Source: Acanthosepion lycidas
Lineage: Eukaryota; Mollusca; Cephalopoda; Sepiida; Sepiidae
Assembly (NCBI GenBank): GCA_963932145.1
Contig: OZ010600.1
Span: 50,146,877-50,210,876 of the forward strand
Direction of reading: 5' to 3'
DNA length: 64,000 nt
The notes under the pieces: model-generated
The model's database searches: none
Seen by the model: only the letters and a program-made list of their open reading frames with translations
Told to the model about the DNA's origin: nothing
Translations under genes and position numbers: made by a program
In this document: positions 54,069 to 64,000 of the stretch, in pieces
How the letters are laid out: every line of letters begins with the position of its first letter
Position numbering within the stretch: the first letter of the stretch is position 1

Positions 54069-55366
54069 ACCTAGTGAGCCAGACAAACCTACCCAGGTTT
54101 CACCTAAGCGGATGGTCAGGGAAAGCTGGCTAAAGAGGCAAAAGGAAACGCATATTTATAGGCGATAGCCAAAATCATACCACGTGACCAAAGAAAGAAA
54201 AACACAAAAACACTGGGGGGCATACACACTTCAAGATAATTCAAGATGTTTCAAACTAAAAAAATACAGTAAAAAAGTAAACGAACAAACCTTGGCAGTT
54301 GAATTTAATACCTCTTAACGAAATGATAAAAGGTGTGCTTTATTTATGGATAAAAGTGCTCAATATCACTGATAGAGCCCATGTAAGTATAAGATGGAAA
54401 CTCTCGACACCAAGCGGCAACAGTCTTCGGGCCTGAAGATTGCCCGTTTTCCCATCAACACACGTTTGTGTATGTATGTATGTATGTATGTATGTATGTA
54501 TGTGTACGTACATAGAAAGTGCGTAAGTCGTGTGAGAATATGATTATACAGTTATAATTTTTTTTCTAAACTACAGAGAAAGAAAAACTGGCAAAAGAAA
54601 GCAAGCAAGAAAAAGTAAGTTAAAAAAAAAAAAAAGGAAAAGAAAATAAGTTATATTGTCGAAATCAAAAACTAAGATGTCTTCCAAATTATCTGATTTG
54701 TCGACATCACATATCCGGGAATTAGAAGCTCATGCTAATTTTTATTTATTTATTTTTTTTATATTATTGACTTATTTATTGAAAGATTTTGTGTAAAATG
54801 GACTAAAAAAAAAAAAAAAAACGAGGGATCAGGAGGCTTGATTTGTGTTCCTTTTTCAAATAGGGAAATTAAAATCTTGAAGCAATAAAATATCAAAGAC
54901 CTTTTAAAATAAATAAATGATGAAACGCTTGTTTTCTTTCAACTCGAGCATCGTTCTTGAAAGGAAATAACACAGAAGTCATGGACAAGTCGTAAAATAA
55001 AACGATTGAAGAAACGGCCTCAAGGAATAACATAATAAAAAACCAGAAAGCGCTTTTCGGTGAAACACTTTTTTTTCCAAGAGTTAAATCTTTACATGAT
55101 TATCAATTGCCTTTGAGATATACTCCTCTGGCTTCATGACCACATAACTCAAAATTTTTATTACAAATGTCCACAGGGTCCTAGCAAGCATTTTGAAAAT
55201 TTATGATTGATTTTTTTAATGCCATTCAGGATGTTTTTATAACTCTCTACAGTTGATTGATCGATTTCTATTTTACAGCTTATCAACCCTTTGTCGGTTA
55301 AGGTCGAAATATCTTTTACATATTATTTTTTGCGAATGAATATTGCATTTTTCAATTTTATATAGA
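54067..55366. other. Intergenic stretch with (GTAT)n
   Basis: Contains a (GTAT)n run at about 54,465-54,502 and several A runs. No gene or recognised repeat. Confidence 0.5.
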
Positions 55367-55368
55367 TA

Positions 55369-55447
55369 TAAGGTTGGTGCAAAAATAATGTCGTTTTTGA
55401 CGTTCAACTTTATGTGAGAAAACGACATTATTTTTGCACCAACCTAA
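55369..55447. mobile_element. 79-bp mariner MITE resembling human MADE1
   Basis: Ends read TAAGGTTGGTGCAAAAATAA and, inverted, TTAGGTTGGTGC. The 27-bp inner arms 55,371-55,397 and 55,419-55,445 are perfectly complementary around a 21-base centre, and TA duplications flank it (55,367-55,368 and 55,448-55,449). Size, terminal sequence and structure match the MADE1 type of non-autonomous mariner. Perfect arms indicate a young copy or strong end conservation. Confidence 0.93.
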
Positions 55448-55607
55448 TAACACCGATTTTTCCAGATACAAGTCCTACTATTTAGCACATAGTTAAAGGG
55501 AGAGAATTGACGGATTCAAACCTTCCCCAAAAGTATGTGCGTGTAAGTATCTCTCTACTGATCCACTCTCTACTTGGAAAAGACAAAGGGGCACCTTCTC
55601 TACTCAT

Positions 55608-55680
55608 TTGAATTCAGTGTTTTCTTTCTTTCTTCATTTTCTCCCTCTCCCTCTTTCTTTCTTTCTCATTCCCCTTCCTA
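55608..55680. repeat. Pyrimidine-rich simple repeat
   Basis: CTTT/CCCT-rich tract just upstream of a LINE remnant. Confidence 0.85.
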
Positions 55681-55710
55681 TGGCAGTAATGCTGGATTAT
55701 TTCCTTACAA

Positions 55711-56075
55711 ATGAAGAGACTTGAAGCAAAAGAAATGTGGTTCTACAGAAGCATGCTGAAGATACCACTGACGGAACCTGTGACCAACGGCAAAATCTTA
55801 GATAAAATGAAAACAAAAGGGACACGTATACTTAACATCAGTTGAAGTTTCTAGAGCACATAACGAGGAAAGACGTCTTGGAAAATTAGATACTCACAGG
55901 TCATATTGACGGCAAGAGGAACAGAGAAAAACAACGCATAACCTAACTGTCGAGATTAAGTGAATTGACAGGAATTGGGAGAGAATAAGACAAAATATAT
56001 TGAGCGCTACTAATAACAGGATATTGGCGAGAGCCATGATAGTCAATGTCCAGAAGGGACAAGCACACAGAAGAA
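55711..56075 (+). mobile_element. LINE 3' end (endonuclease-RT type)
   Basis: C-terminus of a non-LTR retrotransposon polyprotein. The frame from the ATG at 55,711 reads MKRLEAKEMWFYRSMLKI, then EPVTNGKILDKMKTKGTRIL. This matches the family pattern EMWFYRRMLRI...HVTNxEVLxR found past the reverse transcriptase of a widespread LINE group. After a frame change near 55,843 it continues LKFLEHITRKDVLEN, a stop, ILTGHIDGKRNREKQRIT, again family-typical (FLGHIxR...LTGxIEGKRxRGRQR). At least four in-frame stops follow. The clade (Jockey, CR1 or RTE-like) cannot be fixed from this part. It is a dead, 5'-truncated copy. Confidence 0.8.
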
Positions 56076-56610
56076 GAATTTCAAAAATAGTTTTGCTATA
56101 GGAATTCGCGGTGAATCATTTCGCAATTGAAATGCATTAAAAACAGGAAAGAATTATCGGTGGTCAGGAGTTTAGGTAAACGTTGCTAAAGGAATAGGAA
56201 TGCGATATCTATAATTATAACCTTATTGATCCTTAAAGCGCTGTCAGCCTGAGACAGTGAACAGATGGAGCCTTTTTTGGAGAGACAGAATCAGTTGAAA
56301 AGAAGAATTTCTACTTGGCACGGGCAGATGTCGCTTGATTCTTATTAGAACGATTTAACAGCATCAAAATTATAACCTCCAATTGCAAGAAATTCGTAAT
56401 CAGCAGTTGGAGATCTCCAATAAATAAAATTAAAAAAAAACAATGGCAATTCTATTTGCTGGTAAAAATGCATTCGATTCATATATTCAGTGGGAAAATA
56501 AAATAACCCTTATGAATGGCTGAAAAATGTAACTATTAATAATTCCCCGTGCTATAAAAGACATGTTTTCATACAAGATGTCAAACGATTAAAATATTTC
56601 ATTTTTCAGT
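56076..56610. other. Intergenic stretch, nothing recognised
   Basis: No gene or shared repeat noticed. Confidence 0.5.
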
Positions 56611-58163
56611 AGGTATGTTCATGAGATCGCTAAAAAAAATAGCACACCATGCATAAAAAAGGCCTTAAACTTGATTAAAATAATTTTTTATCGTCTAAAT
56701 GTTAATGTTATTATCAAGAGGAATGATCAAAGTATCTTTTGAATATTTTTTTAGATTTTTTAATAATTTCTAGCACGTCCAAAATTTTCGTTAAAAATCT
56801 TCAATTTTTTTGAATTGGAAAAATTGACAGAAAATCGATAATCTCCCGTTTTTTAACTTTTGTTTACAAAAGTGAATGTTGCCGTTTAAAATTTATTTAA
56901 AAAATCAATTATGATGTTTTTTTAAATAATTTTTAAAAAATTAGAAATTATAAAGTTTATTTAATATATCTTAAAACAAAGATTGCTTATTTTCTGTGAT
57001 GAAAACATGTTTTTTCAAATGGGAGATAGCCGGTCTGAACTGCGGTGTTGAGTGACAAATGACAATTGTCTGTTTTTCATCACGCACTGACATATTACGT
57101 GCGGAAATTTATAGTACAGAAGGTCATAAGTGACAATTTATCTTTACGTTAACAACTTATTTACCTCGTTAGTAAAGGCCGATAACACGTGATGTTTTTA
57201 TTGTATCATGTTTCTTCCGGGCCCCCGTACATTTGATTTAACCTTTTTTTTTTCCCTCACATAGGGTAAAGAAAAGTAAGATTACTCTCAATGGTGTTTC
57301 GTCGACTGTAAAACCCCTGTGCTATTTATAATCTGGACAGATACAGGCCCCTAAAAAATGCATTATATACAGGATTCAACGGTACAATTAATTTTAGAAT
57401 ATTCAACAACTTTTAGTAACTTTATGTAAAAATAATAAAATAATTTATTAAATAACAATTAATTCATTTAAAAATTCATTTTTCATCGAAAAAGTTTTTT
57501 GCCTTCAGACAATATTATGCATATTGATAAAAACAAATAAAAGCAACTAAAAGCATTTAAAATTAAATAGTATCTTTGTTTTATTGGTTTTTGTATGTTA
57601 CAATTCAGAGCTGAATTTAGGTTTACGAGGTCGGATTTAAAAAAAAAAACATGATTTACTTTCCTCAAAGCCTTGTGTTTGTAACTATAATGACCTGCGT
57701 GCTTCGTCCATAAACTTTTATAGTTTTTTATTAATTTATTTATGGGGGTGTAATATATATATATAAAAAATATATTTTTATAATGACTTTTAAAAAAAAA
57801 TAACATATTTATAACAATTTCCATCATTCCTGAATAGTTTCTGGAAGTTTCATTAAAATCTGACAATTATTTCTATTTTTGCAAGATTTTCAAAATTAAT
57901 GTGTGCCATAAGAAAAAAATGGACAAAAAATTCGCAATGTTATTTTTACGGAACTTCCGGTGATGACGAGAAACAAGTTTTTCAATGGAAAGTTAGAATG
58001 TTGTAATAAAGACAGAATTTTTTTTTTAAATAATTAAAAATTACTTTGTTCTTTACTCTTAATAGTAACATAAACATTTTGGCGATAAAATTTTGTTTTC
58101 GTAGAGTTTGACGTCTTTTTCATCAGACTATGCGCTTTTTTTAGCGATCTCATGAACATACCT
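56611..58163. mobile_element. 1.55-kb element with long inverted ends
   Basis: AGGTATGTTCATGAGATCGC at 56,611 is repeated inverted at 58,144-58,163, and similarity extends inward for about 150 bp with decay (TGTTATTATCAAGAG against TGTTACTATTAAGAG). The flanks read ATTTTTCAGT on the left and ATTTCAGT on the right, a possible 8-bp target duplication with a 2-base change. The interior is AT-rich. The 127-codon minus frame at 57,483-57,866 has no recognisable transposase. Eight-base duplications are typical of hAT elements but the ends do not show the usual hAT start. A relative lies at 46,411-46,725. Confidence 0.6.
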
Positions 58164-58800
58164 ATTTCAGTTATCTTCACAATCTTCAACAACATCGATG
58201 TTATTCTTTGCGTTTGTGTGTTTACACCAGATGTCTGATGGGGGTATCTGTGGGGAAAGTGACAGCAAATCTCCTCAAATGGCCTGACCTTTTTCTTCGT
58301 CCACAAATAGCTACATTTTCCTTTCCCCTCACTGTAACATAACTTTCCCGCGTGCCTTTCCTATAAACACTTTTATGATAATTCTTCTGATGTGCTTTCC
58401 TCTTTGGGTATTTCGGCTTCATGAATTCAAGCGCAGTACCAGATTGGCGGCAGGTTCTCATCATTGTACACTTGAAATGACTAGATGGAACCGTAAGTTC
58501 TATGATAACAATTTCTTCTCTCGCATTTTTCTCGCCTGTAGAACTCTCTTCTGGCTTCTTCTCCCCAATCAGCTTTGATCCTCAAAAATATAAATGCAAT
58601 GTCAATCGTTTCTTCTGTCTTATTAATTCTTATTCTTTTATTGTTTTCTCCCCTTAATAGTTTTTTCTCATATTCTGGCTTTACTGGCTTACTTGAAGAG
58701 AAATGTATATATATATATAAGAAGGAGGTTATAGTGGTTCCAACGAGAGAAAAGAGTGTATATTAAAAAGAAGAGAAGAGAGGTGCCGCAAAAAATATTA
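58164..58800. other. Intergenic stretch with unrecognised frames
   Basis: Minus frames at 58,222-58,464 (KPKYPKRKAHQKNYHKSVYR) and 58,034-58,306 (which crosses the element end at 58,163) have varied composition but no family I recognise. They could be decayed transposon coding. Confidence 0.4.
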
Positions 58801-58817
58801 TGCTTTATTTTTCATAA

Positions 58818-58862
58818 TTTTACTACACGTGTTTCTGGTCTCGTGACCGTCTTCAGGTAAAA
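58818..58862 (-). ncRNA. Type I hammerhead ribozyme, candidate
   Basis: Minus strand, in order: TTTTAC (stem I, 58,862-58,857), CTGAAGA (58,856-58,850, consensus CUGANGA), stem II GGTC-ACGA-GACC inside a C/A pair, GAA (58,835-58,833), a two-base-pair stem III A-C/G-U closed by ACGT, the cleavage-site A preceded by GU (GUA fits the NUH rule), and GTAAAA, perfectly complementary to TTTTAC and starting exactly where stem I should. The only flaw is the C/A in place of the usual G-C at the base of stem II. Very short stem III is known from hammerheads of retroelements, including Penelope-like ones. Confidence 0.68.
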
Positions 58863-58928
58863 GGCGGAGATTTCCAGATATTATTAAAAATAATTATTTT
58901 TTTCCTTATGTTTTTCAATGTTAAATAT

Positions 58929-58957
58929 TCTCGATATGAGAATGTCTCATATCGAGA
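58929..58957. repeat. Perfect 13-bp hairpin
   Basis: TCTCGATATGAGA, ATG, TCTCATATCGAGA. It lies between the hammerhead candidate and a (TA)n array. A similar hairpin beginning TCTCGA lies at 53,024-53,069. Confidence 0.9.

Positions 58958-58963
<6 letters not shown>

Positions 58964-59028
<65 letters not shown>
58964..59028. repeat. (TA)n array
   Basis: TA run adjoining the MITE at 59,030. Confidence 0.96.
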
Positions 59029-59029
<1 letters not shown>

Positions 59030-59032
<3 letters not shown>

Positions 59033-59390
59033 TACATTTCAAAAGTTTGACTCCACCTCCAGAATTAGCATCGGCTGAACTTGAGAGAAGGATGAAAAAA
59101 TTCAAAATGTTCTCTGAGAGTCATTGTTAAAAGAATGGATTCAATTATCAAACATTTACATTGAGAAACTTTTGCAATGAGTACCAAACATTTGTGCTGC
59201 AGTAATGAGATGAAAAATCACGATATTTTGACGATAACAAAATTTAATGATAAAATATTATTTTTTTGTCATATTAAAATTTTTAAACCGTGTATAATAA
59301 TTTTCTCTTCGTATAAGTACAAAACAAATAATTTTGGTGTCAATTTAAATAATTACCAGGTATAGCCTTAAACTTTTGAACTGTAGCGTG
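59030..59390. mobile_element. 361-bp Tc1-like MITE
   Basis: Left end CACTACATTTCAAAAGTTTG and right end, inverted, CACGCTACAGTTCAAAAGTT, a common Tc1-type terminus, with TA on both sides (59,028-59,029 and 59,391-59,392). The arms differ by a 2-base indel and one substitution. The interior has no transposase, so it is non-autonomous. The open frames inside are short and unrecognised. Confidence 0.8.
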
Positions 59391-59395
59391 TATAA

Positions 59396-60200
<805 letters not shown>

Positions 60201-60240
<40 letters not shown>
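60201..60240. repeat. (TA)n array
   Basis: TA run following the shared repeat. Confidence 0.95.
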
Positions 60241-60243
<3 letters not shown>

Positions 60244-60403
60244 AAATGGATTTAAATCCCACAGATTTTTTAATTTATTTGTTTAAACGTTATTTTTAAA
60301 TCGATACTTATATTTAAGTAGATACCCCGTTTTTATTTATTTATTATACAATATATTTATTTATTTACATATAGCTCAAGATAATAATAAAAATAATAAG
60401 GAT

Positions 60404-60404
<1 letters not shown>

Positions 60405-60459
<55 letters not shown>
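60405..60459. repeat. (AAT)n microsatellite
   Basis: AAT run without an adjacent LINE tail on this strand. Confidence 0.95.
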
Positions 60460-60740
60460 GGACAAGATAGAAGCATGATGGGGGAAAAATTTCAAATTCT
60501 TAATTTTTGGACGTGCCTTTTCTTTTGTTTTTTTTTTGTTTTTTTTGGTGGGGGGGTCTCGATGTAAAATAAAATAAAAGTTTGACTTGTTTTGTAGGAA
60601 AAAATAAAGAAAGTCAGACTGGGCATGTGTAGATGTGTTGCAGGGTTCGTGAAAATTATAGACTCATAAATAAAACCTTATCCTTTATTCAAAGGTCGAC
60701 CAGCCTCAAACAAATCTACACCTACGCAATGCAATTTTAA
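60460..60740. other. Intergenic stretch, nothing recognised
   Basis: Includes a T run, a G8 run at 60,550-60,557 and nothing recognisable. Confidence 0.5.
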
Positions 60741-60744
60741 ACAT

Positions 60745-60767
60745 TCTTCTTCTTCTTCTTCTTCTTC

Positions 60768-60814
<47 letters not shown>

Positions 60815-61376
60815 TTATTTCTTTTGATTTCTGGTGTGTACTCATTTCTTTCCGGGTCCAGACCAGAAACCTAAGGTCAGAAATGACATCATTACATTTT
60901 CTACTGAGCAATTTAAAAAAAATAAAAATAACATATATTATACATAGTAAAAGCTCTTCGTAATGTGTGGCCTGTACTAGTGAGAACAATGTTTTGTATT
61001 TCTTTAAGGTATGGAATCCCATCAATTAGTCTGTTGATGTCTACTGGAATATTTTCCAATCAATCCTAAGGACCCAACTACAACAGGAATTGCTGATGTT
61101 CTCGATTTAAAGGTCCTTGTATTTTGACAGCTTTTTGAATATCTTCAAAGATACACTGCAGTCTGTACAGACTGTCATATTAATAAGGAGACATATTTTT
61201 TTCGGTTTTTAAAAATGTCTGGGCGATTAGCTTTCATTGTTTTGTCTGTGTTTATTATGAAGTCCCATAAAATTGTTACACGTACCGGTTATGGGTGGTG
61301 TTCATATCAATTTCTTTCAGTTTCCCTTCCATAGAAATTGCAGATTTTCCAGTGCAGATATTGGCCCACTTTGCCA
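60745..61376 (-). mobile_element. R4/Dong-like LINE, truncated copy 5
   Basis: Read on the minus strand: GQYLHWKICNFYGRETERN, VTILWDFIINTDKTMKANRPD with the PD endonuclease motif kept, then broken frames through SAIPVVVGSLGLIG and the terminal HTLRRAF-like end, followed by the 3' untranslated region (TTTCTGACCTTAGG, CACCAGAAATCAAAAG) and an (AAT)n tail at 60,766-60,813 continuing into (AAG)n at 60,745-60,765. Several stops and frame changes. It begins directly at the short AAT tail of copy 4. Confidence 0.82.
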
Positions 61377-61383
61377 TCCGTAT

Positions 61384-61560
61384 TTTATTATTTCCTTAAA
61401 TTTCTATTGCATCCTAATTTCCTTCCGGAAACTTAAAGTCAGAAATGACATTTTCCACTGAACCCTTTTGTAAAAAATAAAAAATAAATAAAAATAAACC
61501 AACGTAAGAACCCACAAATTTTACATAGATAAAGCCCTTCCGGTACTTGTGAGAACATTT
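61384..61560 (-). mobile_element. R4/Dong-like LINE, truncated copy 4
   Basis: Minus strand: the last coding stretch (CACAAGTACCGGAAGGGCTT) and a 3' untranslated region (TGTCATTTCTGACTTTAAG) with a very short AATAAT tail, then copy 5. This is the same head-to-tail order as on the plus strand at 44-45 kb. Confidence 0.72.
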
Positions 61561-61929
61561 TTTTAATTTAGTTTAGTCATGTTTAAGGCCAAAATAGTCA
61601 ATCAATGAGGATGAAACTGATTAAATTGTTTGGTAGACAATGAGATGAGGTTACATAAAATTTTCTTCCTTAATTAATTAATTAATTTTTCTAAATATAA
61701 CATTAATATACAGCGGAATCTGGAGAAGACTATAAGATTCTTGAATAAACAGTCGTTTTAAACGATATTTATGACGCACATTCTGTTGCAAAAATAGTAT
61801 TAAAAATTGCACTGCGTATTATATGCGAAGTTGAGACCTCACGTAGGCTAATTATATCCCCATCGCTCACTACAGTACGCTGTATGTTTACCTAAAACGA
61901 CCACTTTTATTTACTCAAACAAACCACAT
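61561..61929. other. Intergenic stretch, nothing recognised
   Basis: AT-rich, no gene seen. Confidence 0.5.
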
Positions 61930-62024
61930 TGTTGTTGTTGTTGTTGTTGTTATTGTTGTTGTTGTTGTTGTTGTTATTGTTGTTGTTGTTGTTGTTGTTG
62001 AGGAGAAGGAGGAGGAGGAGGAGT
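61930..62024. repeat. (GTT)n(GGA)n compound microsatellite
   Basis: GTT run to 61,999 and GGA run to about 62,022. Confidence 0.96.
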
Positions 62025-62115
62025 AAGCAATGCACCAACAAAGTGATGTTGGAGTACTAATATACTAATTTTAGTATACCCATAAATACACCCATTCTGA
62101 TAAATGTATACCAGA
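62025..62115 (-). repeat. Linker repeat between LINE tails, copy A
   Basis: Minus strand TGGTATACATTTATCAGAAT, GGGTGT, CACTTTGTTGGTGCATTGCT corresponds to 63,101-63,205. It sits directly against the (AAT)n tail of copy 6. Unknown family; it could be the 3' end of another element, or the target into which the LINEs inserted. Confidence 0.6.
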
Positions 62116-62118
62116 CAA

Positions 62119-62168
<50 letters not shown>

Positions 62169-63062
62169 CATCTTTGACCTAAGGTTAGAAATGGCATCAT
62201 GACACTTTCCACTCACAAAAAAAAAAAAAAAAATTACATAGAGAAAGCCCTTCGTAAAGTGTGGGCTGTACTTGTCAGAACAATTTTTTGTATCTCTTTG
62301 AGGCATGGACTTCCAGGAATCCCTTCAATTAGTCTACTGCAATCTTTTCCAACCAGTCCTAGGGCTCCAACTACAACAGGCATTATTGAGGTTCCCTTAT
62401 GACACATTTTCGAGATTTCTATTTCAAGGTCCTTGTATTTTGACTGCTTTTTGACTATCTTCAAAAATACATTGCAGTCAGCAGGGACTGCCATATAAAT
62501 AAGGAGGCACTGTTTTTGTTTGTGGTCTTTAATAACAATATCTGGGCGGTTGGCCTTGATTGTTCTGTCAGTGTGAATTGTGTAGTCCCATAGAATTGTA
62601 ACAGGTCCTATCTCCGTAACCGGGTCTGGGTGGTGTTCATACCATTTTCTTTCAGTTTCCTTCCCGTAGAAGTTGCAGATTTTCCAGTGCAGATATTGGC
62701 CCACTCTGACATGTCGGGTTTTATATTCAGTGGGTGCCAATATCGTGCAACCTGATATTAAGATGATCAATCGTTTCTGGATATTTATCACAGAATCTGC
62801 ATTTTGGGCTGACACAATATTTTAGTATATGTGCTTGATAATTCCTAGTTAGCAAGCATTGGTTCTGCACAGCAAGGATAAAACCTTCAGCTTCAGCTTC
62901 AGCTTCAGCTTCAGCTTTCAACCCTGCACTACGTAGCCACAGATGGGTACGGGTTTTGTCTACATCAGCTTGTTTGGTACGGGCAGAGTATTGGCCATGA
63001 AGCGGTTTATCTTGCCATCGCTTCTGTATCTGGTCGGTTGCATTCGTCTTTGTTGTCTTTTT
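62116..63062 (-). mobile_element. R4/Dong-like LINE, truncated copy 6 (best preserved)
   Basis: The longest copy, about 950 bp, 5'-truncated at an (ATT)n tract and ending in (AAT)n at 62,120-62,168. The order on the minus strand is C-terminal coding (see next entry), stop at about 62,234, T run, short 3' untranslated region (CATGATGCCATTTCTAACCT). The 3' region is shorter than in copies 2, 5 and 7. RLE-bearing LINEs of the R4/Dong type are known to insert into TAA repeats, which fits every copy here. Confidence 0.88.
62234..63060 (-). pseudogene. LINE polyprotein C-terminus: zinc knuckle and restriction-like endonuclease
   Basis: End of the R2/R4-type LINE polyprotein that nicks the target and primes reverse transcription. 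Upstream frame (63,060 to about 62,765): RWQDKPLHGQYSARTKQADV, LWLRSAGLKAEAEA, FILAVQNQCLLTRNYQ, then CRFCDKYPETIDHL, the C-x2-C...H start of the zinc knuckle. A frame change near 62,760 separates it from the next block, which supplies ISGCTILAPTEYKTRH, GQYLHWKICNFYG, ILWDYTIHTDRTIKANRPDI, LLIYMAVPADCNV, SKYKDLEIEISKM and PVVVGALGLVG. RPD (residues 90-92 of the block starting at 62,815) is the PD of the PD-(D/E)XK fold. Tyrosine 107 stands where the family has aspartate, so the nuclease is dead. A GAAGCT hexamer expansion inserts AE repeats after LK. Confidence 0.85.
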
Positions 63063-63064
63063 TA

Positions 63065-63100
<36 letters not shown>
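63065..63100. repeat. (ATT)n microsatellite between LINE copies
   Basis: ATT run at the 5' edge of copy 6. Confidence 0.95.
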
Positions 63101-63101
<1 letters not shown>

Positions 63102-63205
63102 GATGAGGGAACAGCACACCAACAAAATGGCACTGGGGTATAAATATATGAAGCCCAATATACCCATCATGAATGACACCCAATCTGATAAGTGTATACT
63201 AAGGA
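63101..63205 (-). repeat. Linker repeat between LINE tails, copy B
   Basis: Minus strand TAGTATACACTTATCAGATT, GGGTGTC and CATTTTGTTGGTGTGCTG match 62,025-62,115 in order. Same position relative to a LINE tail. Confidence 0.6.
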
Positions 63206-63215
63206 CATTTCTCTA

Positions 63216-63217
<2 letters not shown>

Positions 63218-63246
<29 letters not shown>

Positions 63247-63251
63247 TTCTT

Positions 63252-63329
<78 letters not shown>

Positions 63330-63332
63330 GTT
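63218..63332. repeat. (CTT)n(ATT)n(GTT)n compound microsatellite
   Basis: CTT run, ATT run and three GTT units. Read on the minus strand it is the AAC/AAT/AAG tail of copy 7. The long poly-N, poly-K, poly-L and poly-I frames over it are artefacts. Confidence 0.96.
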
Positions 63333-63745
63333 GTTGTTTTTTATTTCCTTCGGTTTCTGGTGTATACTCATTTCTTTCCGCGTCCCGACCAGAGACCTAA
63401 GGTTAGAAATGGCATCATGGCATTTTCCACTGAGCAAGAAAGAAAATCGCACATATTTTACATAGATAAATCCCTTCATAAGGTGTCGGCTGTACTTGTG
63501 ATAACATTTTTTTTTTAATTCTTTAAGGTATGGGCTGCCAGGTATTCCTTTAATGAGCTTATCAGAACCTTTTCCAATCAAACCCAGAGTTTCCAAAAGG
63601 AATTATTAATGACTTCATGTGCCACATTTTCCTTTAGATTTCCACTTCAAGATCGTTGTAGTTTGACAATTTTCTAAAGATCTTTAAAGATATATTACAG
63701 CCTGCATGAACTGCAATGTCAATAAGAAAGTCGACAAGAAAGTAT
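63333..63745 (-). mobile_element. R4/Dong-like LINE, truncated copy 7
   Basis: Minus strand: AVHAGCNISLKIFRKLSNYN and DLEVEI, a stop, then IGKGSDKLIKGIPGSPYLKE, the terminal TLRRAL-like end in decayed form and a full 3' untranslated region (CATGATGCCATTTCTAACCT, GTCTCTGGTCGGGACGCGG, CACCAGAAACCGAAGG) running into the compound tail. Several frame changes; non-functional. Confidence 0.82.
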
Positions 63746-64000
63746 TGTTTTATTGTTATTAACGTATTGTAATTTTACTTGTCGCTTCATTCGTTAGTTC
63801 GCACGACCGTTACACCCTGCCAATGCCTTATAAATAATGAGCTATTCCGTTTTGACCGCGTGGAAAGAAAGGAAGAAGGCTGTTCCAGTGAAATGGAAAA
63901 GTTGTCAATTTCAAATCTTTTCATTTGTACCCCCTTACTTCTTAAAAAAAACGACCAGCATTCATATTTATGATTCTTATTGCAATATTTTGTTAAAGTT
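63746..64000. other. Window end, nothing recognised
   Basis: A 64-codon plus frame at 63,779-63,973 has no recognisable domain. Confidence 0.45.

Noticed and set aside
54430-54455. A further hammerhead core at CCTGAAGATTGCCC
   Set aside because: No GAAA block or stem II follows; the sequence is a short local palindrome.
63103-63596. Frames with poly-F, poly-L, poly-I, poly-N and poly-K
   Set aside because: They read through the trinucleotide tail of LINE copy 7.

Overview
The window looks like intergenic heterochromatin from a cephalopod, probably an octopus. The placement rests on four things: AT-rich DNA packed with (TA)n, (GATA)n and (AAT)n arrays; tRNA-headed SINE-like repeats, one of which resembles the octopus OR-type SINEs; a Penelope-like element with a GIY-YIG end; and R2/R4-type LINE tails. 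The organism is inferred, not proven. I find no intact host protein gene. Almost every open frame is a read-through of a microsatellite or a piece of a transposable element.

Left half (1-31,380). A CpG-poor satellite with a 121-bp unit fills 1-12,518 and returns at 16,281-27,710. Each array is followed by almost the same 3.6-kb flank (12,519-16,080 and 27,711-31,380). The flank holds a 52-bp minisatellite, several (TA)n arrays and a 102-bp near-perfect palindrome. A 200-N gap (16,081-16,280) cuts the first flank copy short. The layout is a tandem 15.2-kb duplication, or more simply two haplotypes of one locus placed end to end by the assembler.

Middle (31,380-42,250). This part holds a mariner transposase relic, two tails of a Jockey/I-like LINE, a strong hairpin and a second, unrelated satellite. 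That satellite has a 115-bp unit and about 48 copies (36,296-41,873), with higher-order repeats of 6 and 10 units.

Right part (42,250-64,000). This is a transposon graveyard: seven 5'-truncated copies of one R4/Dong-like LINE in head-to-tail runs joined by (AAT)n tracts; a Penelope-like element (49,890-51,355); other LINE, SINE-like, Tc1/mariner and MITE relics; and a 1.55-kb element with long inverted ends that has a relative near 46.4 kb.

The most interesting signal is hammerhead-ribozyme-like architecture at three places. The best fit is at 58,818-58,862 (minus), with complementary stem I and the cores CTGAAGA and GAA. A related layout sits at the end of the Penelope-like element, and that end sequence also forms the arms of the palindromes in the duplicated flank. 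No genes work together here; the shared theme is how repeats spread and how repeat arrays grow.
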